Source: Megalonaias nervosa (taxonomy: Eukaryota; Mollusca; Bivalvia; Unionida; Unionidae). Taken from it: a DNA stretch of 64,000 bases. The DNA is taken from positions 22,313 through 86,312 of the forward strand of contig JAECUM010001088.1 of NCBI GenBank assembly GCA_016617855.1, in the 5' to 3' direction. Positions 38,476 to 49,675 of the stretch are shown here, piece after piece (position 1 is the first letter of the stretch; each line of letters opens with the position of its first letter). The position numbers and the translations under genes are program-made. The notes below the pieces were generated by a model. It saw nothing but the letters and a program-made list of their open reading frames with translations, had not been told where the DNA came from and did not search any database.

Positions 38476-39092
38476 CATATACCAGAAGAGCTTATAGGAT
38501 GGCTAGTTGGTTGTTGTCCATTCATTAGTTAGTACACATTATTGATACTCCTTGTAAATTACTTGGAAGATTGCCATGAAACAAAAATCATATCAGCATA
38601 TAACTTTTGTTTTCACAGAAAGACATTTTATGTTGTTCGTAAATAAAAATGGTGCCAATCTGACATCCAATATGACCACCATGGAAGCCTTCTTGAAAAT
38701 CCTGTTATAGTTATGTCTCTCAATGGAAAACCGTATCGATATGGGCTTTCACTTGATACATCTTATTATAGTTTGTACTCGGTTAAAATGATGCCAGTCT
38801 GACATACAGTATGGCCACCAAGGTTGTTCAGCTGATAATCATGTTACTGCTATTCCTAATTTCATGGTCATATCATAATGGGGTTTTCACCAAAATACTT
38901 CTTAAAATATATAGTTGGTCCTAAATGAAAATGATGACAACCTTACATCCAATATGGCCACCATGATGGACAACCTTACATCCAATATGGCCACCAAGAT
39001 GGACAACCTTACATCCAATATGGCCACCATGATGGCCATCTTGAAAATCTTGCTGTTGCAATCCCTCTTGAATGAATGGTCTTGTCATTATG
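38476..39092 (+). repeat. ~150-bp tandem family, locus 5, left part (leader plus about 3 units)
   Basis: The leader (ATACCAGAAGAGCTTATAGG; ACTTGGAAGATTGCCATGAA) is followed by units with GGTGCCAATCTGACATCCAA, CATCTTGAAAATCTTG and GGGGTTTTCACCAAAA. The array continues at 39352 after a SINE insertion. Confidence 0.8.
38938..39036 (+). repeat. 33-bp minisatellite (3 units) inside a ~150-bp unit
   Basis: ACAACCTTACATCCAATATG followed by GCCACC(A/T)(T/A)GATGG repeats three times where the host unit normally has one CATCCAATATGGCCACC block. It is a local expansion of host sequence. Confidence 0.85.
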
Positions 39093-39093
39093 G

Positions 39094-39351
39094 GGGCCCT
39101 GAGTGGCCGAGTGGTCTAAAGCACTCACCGTTATGGATTGCTGCTGTCTCACCTCTGTCTGCATGGGTTCGAGTCTTGGGTGTGGCCAATGTGGGTATGT
39201 GAGAAAGCTTGCCAGTAGCTTCTCATGGGTCGGTGGTTCTTTCTGGGGTTTTCCCAGGTTCTCTCTCCACCATTTACACTGGTCACCATGTATAGCCTAT
39301 CTTGTGCTGAAAAATGGCATTAAATCCTACAACAACAACAACACCAAGTTA
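39094..39351 (+). mobile_element. SINE family A, full length, inserted in the ~150-bp family
   Basis: The head GAGTGGCCGAGTGGTCTAAA (A box) and GGGTTCGAGTC (B box) are intact. The body matches 57406-57664, and the tail is (AAC)n then ACCAAGTTA. TCATTATGG flanks it at 39085-39093 and 39352-39360. The host unit reads smoothly when the SINE is removed, which proves the insertion order. Confidence 0.92.
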
Positions 39352-39470
39352 TCATTATGGTGTTTACATAAAAAGACATCTCATGATGTCTGTTTCATCC
39401 TAAATGAAACAAATATGGCTGAGACCTTGCATTCACTATGACTTGCCATCTTGAATATTTTATTATAGCT
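39352..39470 (+). repeat. ~150-bp tandem family, locus 5, right part
   Basis: After the SINE the unit resumes with GACATCTCATGATGTCTG, TAAATGAAACAAATATGGCT and CCATCTTGAATATTTTATTA. Confidence 0.75.
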
Positions 39471-40358
39471 CAAAAATATCAGAGATGGTATCACTACTCA
39501 GCATTTTAAAAGAAAAAAATGATCTTATCTTGGATTTTTGGGCATTCTTTTTATTCAGGAGAGAAGAAGTCCCTTTTAAGGGCTCTTGTAGTTATAGTTA
39601 TTGTTCTTTTTGCATTGTAGCTTACTGTAATGCAATATCTGACAAAATCTTGTTTCTGCATCTAGTCCAGCAGTTTTTTTTATGGATTGCCATGAAGATT
39701 GGTAATATGAAGATACTCATATCAACATGTCCTTTTGCTCCTGCTATTTGTTTTGGAGAGTTTTTACTCTTTTCTCCTTGTAGCTTAATGCAGTTTATAA
39801 CCATTGCTTCTTTTAATTGTAATGTGTCGTTAATATATTTTTATTGTTTGTGCAAATTACCATGTTTGAAAAAATGCAGTAATTGACCCATTGATGGTGC
39901 ATTGGCTTTGTTCTTTTTAACAAACATTTTGACAAGTTTATTTTTTTTGCTATGCTTGAACTTTTGCTTTTATTCTATGTATCCACCCTTGCATATTTGA
40001 TGGGTTAAGCTCTAAACAACTTTTTCTTGTTATAGCATATACCTAGCCATGGGATTTTTATTGTAATGCAGTCTATTAGAAAAATATGCCTAGAGTTAAC
40101 TTTCTCCATGCCAGGCAGACATTCATCACCTGTTATCCAGCTGATTTGTTTTTTTATATTGCTGGATCATTTTAAAAATAAAAGTGGGAAGGGTGTCTTT
40201 TATGGTGTGTTTAGATGAGTTTTGCAGATAGTTTAGCTATCTGCCACCCCTCTTCAAAACTTTCTTCTGTCCATCGACCATATTTTTTTGCTTGCTTGAT
40301 ATCTTAGTGAATCTTTCGAGACATCTTTAGCATCTTGATTTTGATAGTAATATTAAGT

Positions 40359-40660
40359 GGCTGTAATGACATGGGTTTTCCCCCAAATCTTAAAATGGAT
40401 GGCTGTAATGACATGGGTTTTCCCCCAAGTGTTAAAATGGATGGCTGTAATGACATGGGTTTTCCCCCAAATCTTATAATGGATGGCTGTAATGACATGG
40501 GTTTTCTCCAAAATGTTAAAATGGATGGCTGTAATGACATGGGTTTTCCCCCAAATGCTAAAATGGATGGCTGTAATGACATGGGTTTTCCCCAAAATGC
40601 TAAAATGGATGGCTGTAATGACATGGGATTTCCCCAAAATGCTAATATGGATGACTGTAA
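40359..40660 (+). repeat. 42-bp minisatellite, about 7 units, open in several frames
   Basis: The unit has GGCTGTAATGACATGGGTTT and TCCCCCAAA(T)NTTAAAATGGAT in 42 bp. It corresponds to the GGATGGTCATATCAACATGG...GTTTTCACC part of the ~150-bp family, and that family's next blocks (AAAAAGACTTCTTATGATG, TATGGCCACTGTGATGG) follow at 40677-40760. Overlapping open frames on both strands (up to 170 codons) are by-products of the period. Confidence 0.9.
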
Positions 40661-40945
40661 TGATATGGGAGTTTTCCCAAAAAGACTTCTTATGATGCCA
40701 AGTTGGCTGTAAATGAGAAAGGCGCTGATGTGACATTTGGTATGGCCACTGTGATGGACATCTAGAATTTCTTGGATATATTGGTGGGTGAGATATGTGC
40801 AATTTGTTTTATTCAAAATGAATTAAATATAGCAAGAAGAGTTTGAAAGAAGGTGACAAATACTGATACCACCATCCATTCTTGGACAGTAATCATACTA
40901 ATATTTTTAGGATGGCCATCACGACAGTCATTTTAAAGGTTGTGT
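40661..40945 (+). repeat. ~150-bp tandem family, locus 6, remnant
   Basis: The blocks AAAGACTTCTTATGATGCCA, TGGTATGGCCACTGTGATGG and, further on, GGATGGCCATCACGACAGTC mark one to two eroded units after the 42-bp array. Confidence 0.55.
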
Positions 40946-41216
40946 CAGCATCATTTTAACATAAGAACAACTATATACCGGTACAACAAGTATTTTTTTA
41001 AAATTTCATCCATTCTAGAAGTAACTTTTACAAGATTTTTCAAAATCTGGGAGGTCACACTGGCATCATTTTCATATTGTACCAACTTTGAACTACAGAG
41101 AGAATTCTTTTAACACAAACCTGACATGTCAATATGACCACCACTTAAAGGAGATTATTGATAATGAGATTTTCAACATGGCAACAATGACCATCAAGAT
41201 GGAGGTTTCTTTTAAT

Positions 41217-42690
41217 TTGTTTTGTTTTGTTTAGGTGTTTAACATTTTTTTCAGTGCATGATAGGCTATACATGGCAGCCAGTGGAACTGGTGGAAGAAC
41301 TTGGGAAAACCCTAATAAGAACTACCAACCCATGGGAAGCTACTGGCAAGCTTTCTCACATACCCACATTGAATGGGTCAGAGACTCAAAGCCACACAAA
41401 GGTAAAATGGCAGTAATTGACCTATTGCCACTTGTCAATCACGCTCGATCAATTAACCAATCAGCGAGCGTAAATTAGACACACCTCCAGACATTGCTTA
41501 AGTCCGCCATTTTCCTCCGACAAGCTGCTTGTAGCAACAATGAATTGATTAGGATAAGTATTTACAAATTTTGCAATGATTTGTTGATTTCTCAATCAAT
41601 AACGATGAGAAGAAGTCTTGTAATTCTGACAGTCAATATCCAGATTGTCTAAATGGAGGAATTAGATGTATTCCTTTCCTGAAACATAGTCAGAACTTCG
41701 ATGGATAACGACTTGTTGCATGTACGATCAGCTGAATAAAGACACAATTGATGGCAATTACAGCATGTTTGTTCGCATAAAAGTATGTCCCATTGATAGC
41801 TTGAAAAAAAGAAAGAAATTAAAATTTAAAAATATATATGTAAAAATTAACGTTTCAAGAATATAGGTGGAGAACCCCCTAACTTTGGGGCTTTGATATA
41901 TATTATTTATTTTTGTATAGGAAGCACTGAACCCAAGGCTGCATTATTTTAAAGTTTGAAAATTTACACTTTAATGTTGGCTTGTCCCAAAATTCATGAT
42001 TTATCATCTCAATCTTTCAGACACTAGAGTGATGCTTTACTTTCTCATTGGGTTGAAGGAGGGATGGGGATACAAAAATGTAATTAGTAATAAAGAAATA
42101 CAAAATAAAGGTTTCAGATAATTATCTTCCGATATATTAAGCATGCATTTACATGTTTACATCAACAGATATCATTGATCAAAATTCCATCTGACGAACA
42201 TAGCAAACGTTAAAATTATTATGTACAACAGTATACTTCTAAGCAGTAATTATTTACGAATTTTTTTATTATTTTTAATTCATATACTTTCAAGGCCGCA
42301 TAAACATAAGTCAGATAAAATTAACAAGGATAACATTATATGCTAAATACATCAGCATCTTTTGAAGCAAGTTTCCTTTCATATGAATAAGTTCTTAAAC
42401 AGCTTTACAATTGATTGCTATTATTTACTGAAATAAAACACTTAGGTTATTAATGTACGAACTTGAACTACATGTATAAATATTGTCTACTGCAGTATAA
42501 TTAATGCAACTTTGCAATTTTATATTTTTAAGAATAATACAAATCACATTAAATAAACATATTTCTTAGCCAAATACTGCATGTTTGTCGGAGGTTAAGT
42601 CACGTGATTTGGTAGGCGGAGCGATCTATCGTTTGGTGTAAGGTCAATCATTAAAGGTGAGAGCTTTAGACCACTCTGCCATCTGTGAAT
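41217..42690 (-). mobile_element. SINE family A, split by a 1.2-kb insertion
   Basis: The tail and body lie at 41217-41417 (GATAGGCTATACATGGCAGC; AGCTACTGGCAAGCTTTCTC; ATGGCAGTAAT). The head's A-box region resumes at 42646-42690 as AAAGGTGAGAGCTTTAGACC and ACTCTGCC. In intact copies these two parts are adjacent. The SINE is diverged and its outermost head is eroded. Confidence 0.8.
41418..42645. mobile_element. Non-autonomous DNA element (~1.23 kb) nested in a SINE
   Basis: The insert begins TGACCT and ends AGGTC(A), inverse of each other, flanked by AAT (or AT) on both sides (41415-41417, 42646-42648). A second inverted match lies further in, CCTCCGACAA at 41514 and TTGTCGGAGG at 42585. The outer 100 bp on each side have more CpG than the AT-rich core, and no open frame of note exists. 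The superfamily is not identified; 2-3-bp duplications would fit Tc1/mariner or Harbinger types. Confidence 0.7.
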
Positions 42691-43650
42691 ACAAGATGAA
42701 GCTTGATCAACACCATTAGTACCAACCAAATATAAATCATTTAATAAAAACCCCATGTCACAACAACTATCCAGTCAAGAACCTGGAACCTTGTATTAGA
42801 TCCTGATTTCAGTGGTAGTTTGCATGTCACTTCATTGCTGAATAATTGTCTTCAATTGCTGAGACTTGATATACTTATGTGGAAGATTTTCCATTTAGTT
42901 CTAAAAACCCATCTCTTTTAGTTGAACTTTCAATAAAGAGATGGAAAAAGAAACGGACATTGCCAGGCAAGTGAATTTGATGTGTAATCTGGCAATAAAT
43001 TTGTTTCATTACTTGACTAGCCAGTTGCAGTCAAGGTCTAATAGATTAAGTCTGTGAGATGTTGCTCACCCCATCTGTCACTTGTTGGGGAACATTATTG
43101 TTTTCTAGGGTGAAATATTGGTCCAGCAACATGGGTTTCAATTGAAATAATCAAATCTGACCAGTCTGTAGAAGCACAATCAATGCAGTTCTGTTGATTA
43201 GAGTAAAGTGTGATTTAATTATGAACAATGGCAGTCCTGATAGAATTTTTATGGGAGTTGAGTGAGGTAGCTAGCTCCATAGGATGGGAAAAGATCAGTC
43301 CCAGTATTCTGAAAAGTTTGAGTAACAAAACTCAAGTTTACACTCAGAGTTTGAAAATGTACATCTTCTATAACTTTGGGATGAAATAAGATTAGAAATA
43401 TAACAAGGATTTTCTTAACTTCATTATCACTTTCATCAATTAAATTATATTGATGTACCATATAAACTTGATCATGATCGACTGTCACATAATGTGCAGT
43501 TTGATTTATGAGCAAAGGTATCTATGTTAGATTCAGTCCGAGTGTTATATCTAAATTGATGGGTTTTGTGTTTGAGCTTATTGCTCAAAAACAAAAAAAA
43601 AATAGAATCTGGGACCCATGTTTATATTGCTGTTCTTTACAGTAGCATGT

Positions 43651-43770
43651 TTATGGATACGGTAGAACACGTCTGAAAAAACACCTATCTTAGAGACCAC
43701 TTCTATGAAAGGCCAGTTGTTGTCTTGAGAAAACAAATTTTGATTAATATCAGAGATCTCCACTGTCCTA
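43651..43770. mobile_element. Possible mariner-type MITE remnant
   Basis: GGTAGAACACGTCTGAAAAA and TTAGAGACCACTT / GTCTTGAGAAAAC resemble parts of the MITE at 38210-38387. A similar remnant (TCATGAGAGATCACCTGGCT) lies at about 44060-44170. Both are too eroded to delimit. Confidence 0.35.
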
Positions 43771-44423
43771 CATGAAAATCTGACAGTGGCCGCTTAGGGG
43801 TCTTGTTCTGATGACTTTTGAATTAGCAATGGAAATGCAGCTTTCAAAAATCTGAAAGTGAATCAAATTGTTCGGCACACATTGATGATCTTCAGCCATA
43901 CTGCTCTGCCTCCCAAACATGAAGATATAAGACTTCATTTGATTGGCTGATAAAAACTAGTGATTATGGTAATAACATACATCACCAGAACATGACCCTT
44001 TAGAGGGTGCTGTCAAATCTTTGTATAGGACAACGGAGATCTGATTTCAATCAGAATGACTCCTGTCATGAGAGATCACCTGGCTTGAGAAAACAGATTC
44101 TCATTGAATGGATTTATTGAACAGTGTTAAAACATGTCACGAGAAATCGCTTATGTGTAATCAAGGTTCAATCAACTTTGTATTTTGTCTATTATATCTT
44201 TATAATTGAGTTCTATTGGTAACAGAATCTGTTCATAATGACATGTTTATATTGTCCCGGTCTAGTTCTTATTTTCTTCATGTTTCTTCGTAGTAAAAAA
44301 AGAACTTATTGGTAGTAAAAGCCGTGGTATGTGCATGAGTAAGTTCAAAATTATGGTGTATTCTCCAATTTAAACAACTGCATAAAAGAGCAAGAACTTA
44401 TTTAAAAGTAGGCTGGACATATT

Positions 44424-44560
44424 GCCACAGTAGCTCAGAAGTAAGTGTGCTTGGCACACAACCAGATTAGTTTATGGTGTGTCTCTGGGTACGGTATTTT
44501 ACTTCACTTACCTTAACAATATACCCTTTCTTGTGTTGATATGCCACAAAAATAAAATCA
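44424..44560 (+). mobile_element. Possible SINE family C copy
   Basis: GCCACAGTAGCTCAGAAGTA resembles the A-box head seen (inverted) at the ends of the family C copies near 49675, 56021 and 61765. Downstream CCTTTCTTGTGTTGATATGCC resembles a SINE 3' domain. The B box is poor. Confidence 0.4.
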
Positions 44561-44971
44561 GACTCCAATTTGAACCTGTAAACCCCTATAGCTTTTCTTT
44601 TTTTGCATTGTGGTATGTTTGAGAAAAAATAAAAAACGACACTACAATGTTTTTGAAAATGAAACTAAAATGTTGCACAAAATTGACCAGAAATAAGTCG
44701 GATTCCTTGGATAAAGGACAAAGGCAAAATTGCATTTCATCCCATACTGCTACATTTTGGACTGATTTGTTGATTTTGATGTTTTATGACACACATCCCA
44801 CAGTGTTACATTTTGGACTGATTTGTTGATTTTGGTGTTTTACAGCACAACAACACAGGTAAGTTATTTAGAGCTGAGCCAAGGCAGATTGAATGAAGCG
44901 CTTTGCCCATTGACAAACCACAAATGAATTTACCAGTATTTAGAGTAAAGATAGTGAATATTTTGCATCAT

Positions 44972-45246
44972 CAAATTTGCCTGATATGCAGGGCCTACGC
45001 TAAGAGGTGATGGAGGTGATACAGTTGACCCAGCACCTGTAATTTGACCAATATGCAGGGCACATGCTAAGAGGTGATGGAGGTAAAATAGTTGACCCAG
45101 CACCTGTAATTTGACCAATATGCAGGGCACATGCTAAGAGGTGATGGAGGTAAAATAGTTGACCCAGCACCTGTAATTTGACCAATATGCAGGGCACATG
45201 CTAATAGGTGATGCAGGTGAAATAGTTAACCCAGCACCTGTAATTT
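44972..45246 (+). repeat. 67-bp minisatellite, about 4 units
   Basis: Units have GCTAAGAGGTGATGGAGGT, GTTGACCCAGCACCTGTAAT and TTGACCAATATGCAGGGCAC, with starts 67 bp apart. Because 67 is not a multiple of three, the minus-strand frames shift between units, so this is non-coding. Confidence 0.9.
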
Positions 45247-47116
45247 TACTCAAAATAAGCAGATAAAGCAAAGCTAATTTCACTTTTGCTTGAGTTAAGT
45301 CCTCCACCCACCTCCCAAAAACACTTTTAGGCATTGAATGCTTTGAAATCCCAAGTACAATATCAAGTTGTGTCTCTTTTAGTGAAAGAACAATGTCAAA
45401 CCATTTCATGGTTATTGATAAACTTTTATGTCAGTTTAATGATTATTTATATTGGCATTTACATTTCAACCTATGAAATTTCCACCAAAAATTAACATAC
45501 AATGCTTGAAGCTATGAGTGAAATTCCTTGTAATATGGAGCCTGACCATTAGGGAACATCACAACTCACTTGAGCTTTGTAGGCTGATTTCTAGTGAAAG
45601 GAAAGAAATTTATTTCATTTTTCATTCTTCAAAACTGAGAAAAGTGGAATTTTACTTAGATTTTTTTCTCCATTTTGAGATAGTAAACTACATTTTAACT
45701 TTCTGTCTTTTGGCAAAAGCAGACTTAACAACTGTGCTGAATTGAACTGAACTTTTTTTGTTTTACAAGATTTTCATAAAGTTTATGGAGTATTTCTCTT
45801 CTGTATTGTTTTTCAAAAACTGAAAATATTGCTACTGAACTTTGTAATGCATACTTTAACTCTAAAGTCAGTGAACACCATCAGAGAACTAGTTTGTCAC
45901 AAACTCCTGCAGCAGTCATGTAACTGAGAGTCTAGAGTATCCAAGCAGGATTTTATAGGTCATGATATTAAATAAAGGCATTTTATTGCAGTGTAAATCA
46001 ACTCCTCAGTCACTTGTATGGGGTTTTGACTGGTATATGTTTTTATTTGCCTCAATTTACATGGTTTCTTTGGAGAATTAAGAGATATAAAAACTAAGTT
46101 CAAGGGCTTGAATCCTTAATGCTCATACATAAGAGGCAGGATTTGGTCTCAATAATTTTCATCAGCAGTGGAGAGATGCAGCTTATATTATGTTAAAATC
46201 CCTGCTTCATGAACCATCATTTTCTTGTCCTGTAATCTTTATGCAGGACATCCTGTATTTTTGGAGGAATTTGGCTTTGGGGTTACAGTTTTTGAAAATC
46301 ATGCAGAGAATTTTGGTTAGACATTTCCGAGAGTCCAACATGATAAAAAAAATTAGAGACTTTGTCATGGACATTTTTCAAAAAGAATTTTACCAAGTTG
46401 CTGGATGTATCAAGAACTAAAATAATTCCATTAGTGTATATTTTAAATGGTTCAAAGACTTTTTTCATATGCTGGGTGTGTGTTATGGAAGTGGAATTCC
46501 CAGACTCAACATTGAAATGAAGTTGGGACTTAACTATAAAGATCTATAACTGTTTCTTGTGTGGACCAGTATGCTTCTCCTGTACTCTGCTGTGGCCTAT
46601 TCACTGTTTATATTGGAATATAATGAAAGCAAGGTGTGGTTCTTTTTTTTAGACAGTGAAATGCATCCTCCATATGGGACCACAAATAACATTCCATGCA
46701 CAGCACTTTATGAAATTAAAGTGCTTATTTCAAAATACAGGCACAGTTGCACAGATTGAAGGAAAACACTTTATCTGCACATACTAAAGGCAGAATGTCT
46801 TGTGGAAAAATTCTTTCTTGGAAGCTTATCTTATAAAAGGAATCTGCCTGTGGCAATATTAGTCCATCTTCTAGAAATTACAGTCATAGATTTCAGCAGA
46901 AGCAAAAATTGTCAGACTGTTGGAAAGGAGTGTAATTTATATTGACAATATTGTTTAAATTGTGCTTTTAGTTATAGAGCTGATGTTATATCTTCAGTAT
47001 AACATAACATTGGGATAGTTTTAATTCCGTTTGATCTGACATATATAGTGTTCACTTCACAATGTCATCAATATTCTACATATCAGGCAAGTATACTTTG
47101 CATGCATTATGGTATT

Positions 47117-47290
47117 AAAGTAAAACCTGTCCTGAAAGACCACTGCTTTGAAGGACCACCTGTCTTGAGAGACCATATTTGCAGTGTATGGATTTATTAA
47201 TTGTATATTGTTATGACCTGTCATTAGGCACCAGTTGGCTTGAGGAGGCAAGTTTTGGTCAGCTGTGGTGGTGGTCTTTTGAGGAAACAA
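47117..47290. mobile_element. Mariner-type MITE, second diverged copy
   Basis: AAAGTAAAACCTGTCCTGAA, GACCACCTGTCTTGAGAGAC and TGGTGGTCTTTTGAGG parallel the copy at 38210-38387, but the right end has drifted. Confidence 0.6.
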
Positions 47291-48049
47291 TTAATAAAGA
47301 TAAAACTTATTTTAAAACTTCGTAAAATTTAAATGCACAGATTATTATGCTGGAGAATACAGAATTGAATCATATTTTGTTAAAATGAAAAAAATGTACA
47401 AGATCCACTGATTTTGAGTACAACTGGAAGGGACATATTGTTTTGTCGATTTCTATCCATCCCTTTTCTCTGATTGTCTATGCTGATTTTGTGTACTCCC
47501 ATGCATGTGGAAGGGGTGTTCCCCTTTCCTTGTCATAGTCTATCATGCCTTGCAAAGGCATCAATTTCTCATGTATATGTGCAAGACCATATTACCAAAC
47601 ATATATGTGTGATATATTTTCCATGCTTCAGTGATTTTCCTGAAGTTGTGCATTAAAGCCTGGTGTCCAGCACTGTTTGCTGCAGCTGCATGTGTGGCTG
47701 TGGCATGGTGTGTACAGTACTCTGATATTCAATTTGCTCATTGTAACTAGCATACATGCTTCATGGAGTTGGATTAAGCTTGTGTTTTTATCCATGCACT
47801 ATTGGCTTCACAACCCCAGTTCTGTGTGTTCTTGTGTCTTTGCCAGTACACTCTGTTATTGCTTTAAGGGGTGGATATGGAGCATGTAATGTGGCGAATT
47901 TTGAAGACTTATTGAAACTTAAGGTTGAATAAATTGTGCTTTGAAGTTATCATAGTCAAGCCAGAAGGGTCTTGAGAAAGTTCACTGATTTCACTTATTT
48001 CATCTCTGAAACATAAAGGGGTCTACATTTAAGCTTCAGTAGAATTGAC

Positions 48050-48730
48050 CAAGTCATCGTAACGGTATAGTGACACAGAGTACATAGGATTACCGACCGT
48101 ATCAGTTGGAAGAGGACTTTATGTCAAATAATTGATCTTCAAAGGAGAGCTAATTGCAGCATATTTTGGGCTGGTGAAATCTGATGAAAGACATGATTAT
48201 TTGGGGAGAATTTTAGGAACAGTTACTTCTGATTGGTCAGTAAAAATTAAGGCGTACACTTTGGGAGACTGACGATTTAAGGGTACCCAACTTGCTCAGA
48301 ATTCTTTAGTTTGACTCTTGCCTTGTGAGAAGACAAAACATCTGACTCCTTGGGAAACTTGAGAATAGTGTTTTCCCTCGTAGAAAGGACAGATAGCTGT
48401 CTTAAAAAGGAAGACAGGCTATAGTGCTAGGATGCACGGTTTGTGTGGAAAGAAACAGCATTAAGGAAACAGTTTTATACTCTACCGAGAAAGGAAGGAA
48501 GGAAGGAAGGAAGAAAAGAAAAAGGAAAACCCAATGAGTCAGAGGGAAATCTGCATCTAAGAGAGGTCGGAATAATCAGGGGTCAGAAAGGGGACCAAAG
48601 CGCATGCTTAGACGTGGAAACAAGACAAGAGGAGAGAGACGTCAGATGATGCTGTCAAGCGTGAAATTGTACTCTCTAAATTCATCACTCGTAACATGAT
48701 GTAAATTGAACACTGCGACTAAATTCTATC
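48050..48730. other. Purine-rich, comparatively CpG-rich segment in the long intron
   Basis: CpG dinucleotides, scarce in the neighbouring DNA, recur about every 30-50 bp here (for example CATCGTAACGG, CCGACCGTATC, GAGAGACGTCAG). A (GGAA)n run lies at 48490-48514. No repeat family from the window matches. It could be an alternative promoter/first-exon region or an unrecognised young element. Confidence 0.35.
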
Positions 48731-48735
48731 AATGT

Positions 48736-48862
48736 AAATCTGTTGGATTGAAAAGTGAAATTTTGGTTATGTATTAATTGATTACATTTATTTTAGTAAA
48801 TCTGTTGGATTGAAAGGTGAAATTTTGGTTATGTATTAATTGATTAAATTTATTTTTATTTA
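48736..48862 (+). repeat. Tandem duplication, ~60 bp x 2
   Basis: GTAAATCTGTTGGATTGAAA through TATGTATTAATTGATTA is present twice head to tail with only two or three differences, so the duplication is recent. Confidence 0.92.
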
Positions 48863-49022
48863 TTGGTAAAGGGGGCTCGTAGTTGTTTATTTCTTTCAGT
48901 AGCCTTGCTCAGCTATCTGTTAACCTTCCATCTATCTGTCCACACTGGGCAATAACACCGTGGGAGGTCATTCCCTAGTTAACGATCGCCAATTCAATTA
49001 AGGAGGCTTTAATGTTTTAAAG

Positions 49023-49035
49023 CCCCCCCCCCCCC
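49023..49035. repeat. Poly-C run (13 bp)
   Basis: A homopolymer of C; its length is prone to sequencing error. Confidence 0.85.
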
Positions 49036-49265
49036 GCTACAGAGCATTTGTGTTAGAATGCATTTTTTTATTGTAATAATATATGCTCATAATTAATGCA
49101 TACTGTCAAAATTACAAGGAGTATATTCAGGTTATGCTGCAGATGTGCAAAAAATATATTTTGAATCATAACTTGCATGGAAGCATTTATTGAAGTGAAC
49201 TTTGTATTGAGAAACCATCACTTTCTGTGTTTGTAGAGCTGTTTAATAGTGGTCACTGATGTTTA

Positions 49266-49675
49266 GATTTACTGTGGTGGTGGTTTAATTGCACCTTTAG
49301 TACATTATTGACTATATCATGCAGAGGAAATGGGAGCTACTATATGTATTCGCTTATAAGTCAAGTCAAACTGCAAACAACAAAAATCCTGATCTGCCAT
49401 AGCATAATGTGTCAGCAGATCAGGGTCTGTGTTGTTTGTTCTACTGATTACTCCTAAGAAACTGCACAGACCCAGATCTACTGGTGCATTATGTGATGGC
49501 AGATCTGGGTCTCTGCAGTTTACAGTTGGAGTCATCTTAGAAGCTAGTATACATGGCAAGTTCCTTTCCCAAGGACACCAAAGCAGCTGCCCTGGGCTGT
49601 TCTGAGCAGGTATTGGACCCATGACAATTGTGTTACAAGTCTGACATTCTTCCAGGTGAGCTACTGTGGCTCTGA
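49266..49675 (-). mobile_element. SINE family C, interrupted by a MITE
   Basis: The parts at 49266-49340 (GGTTTAATTGCACC; TATATCATGCAGAGGAAATG) and 49557-49675 (CCTTTCCCAAGGACACCAAA; GGTATTGGACCCATGACAA; GGTGAGCTACTGTGGCTC) match, in order, the uninterrupted copy at 61590-61765. On the minus strand the tRNA-like head is GAGCCACAGTAGCTCACC. Confidence 0.75.
49341..49556. mobile_element. Double-hairpin MITE, copy 6, inside a SINE
   Basis: A full-length ~216-bp copy with CGCTTATAAGTCAAGTC at left and both internal hairpins (GATCCTGATCTGCCATAGCA-type and CCCAGATCTACTGGTGCATT-type). The right terminus is partly changed (TCATCTTAGAAGCTAGTATA). Confidence 0.82.

Noticed and set aside
39485..39886. 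133-codon open frame with hydrophobic composition
   Set aside because: Hydrophobicity follows from T-rich DNA; no family resemblance and no splice context.
40304..40816. 170-codon minus-strand frame and overlapping frames on both strands
   Set aside because: Produced by a 42-bp tandem repeat whose period keeps frames open.
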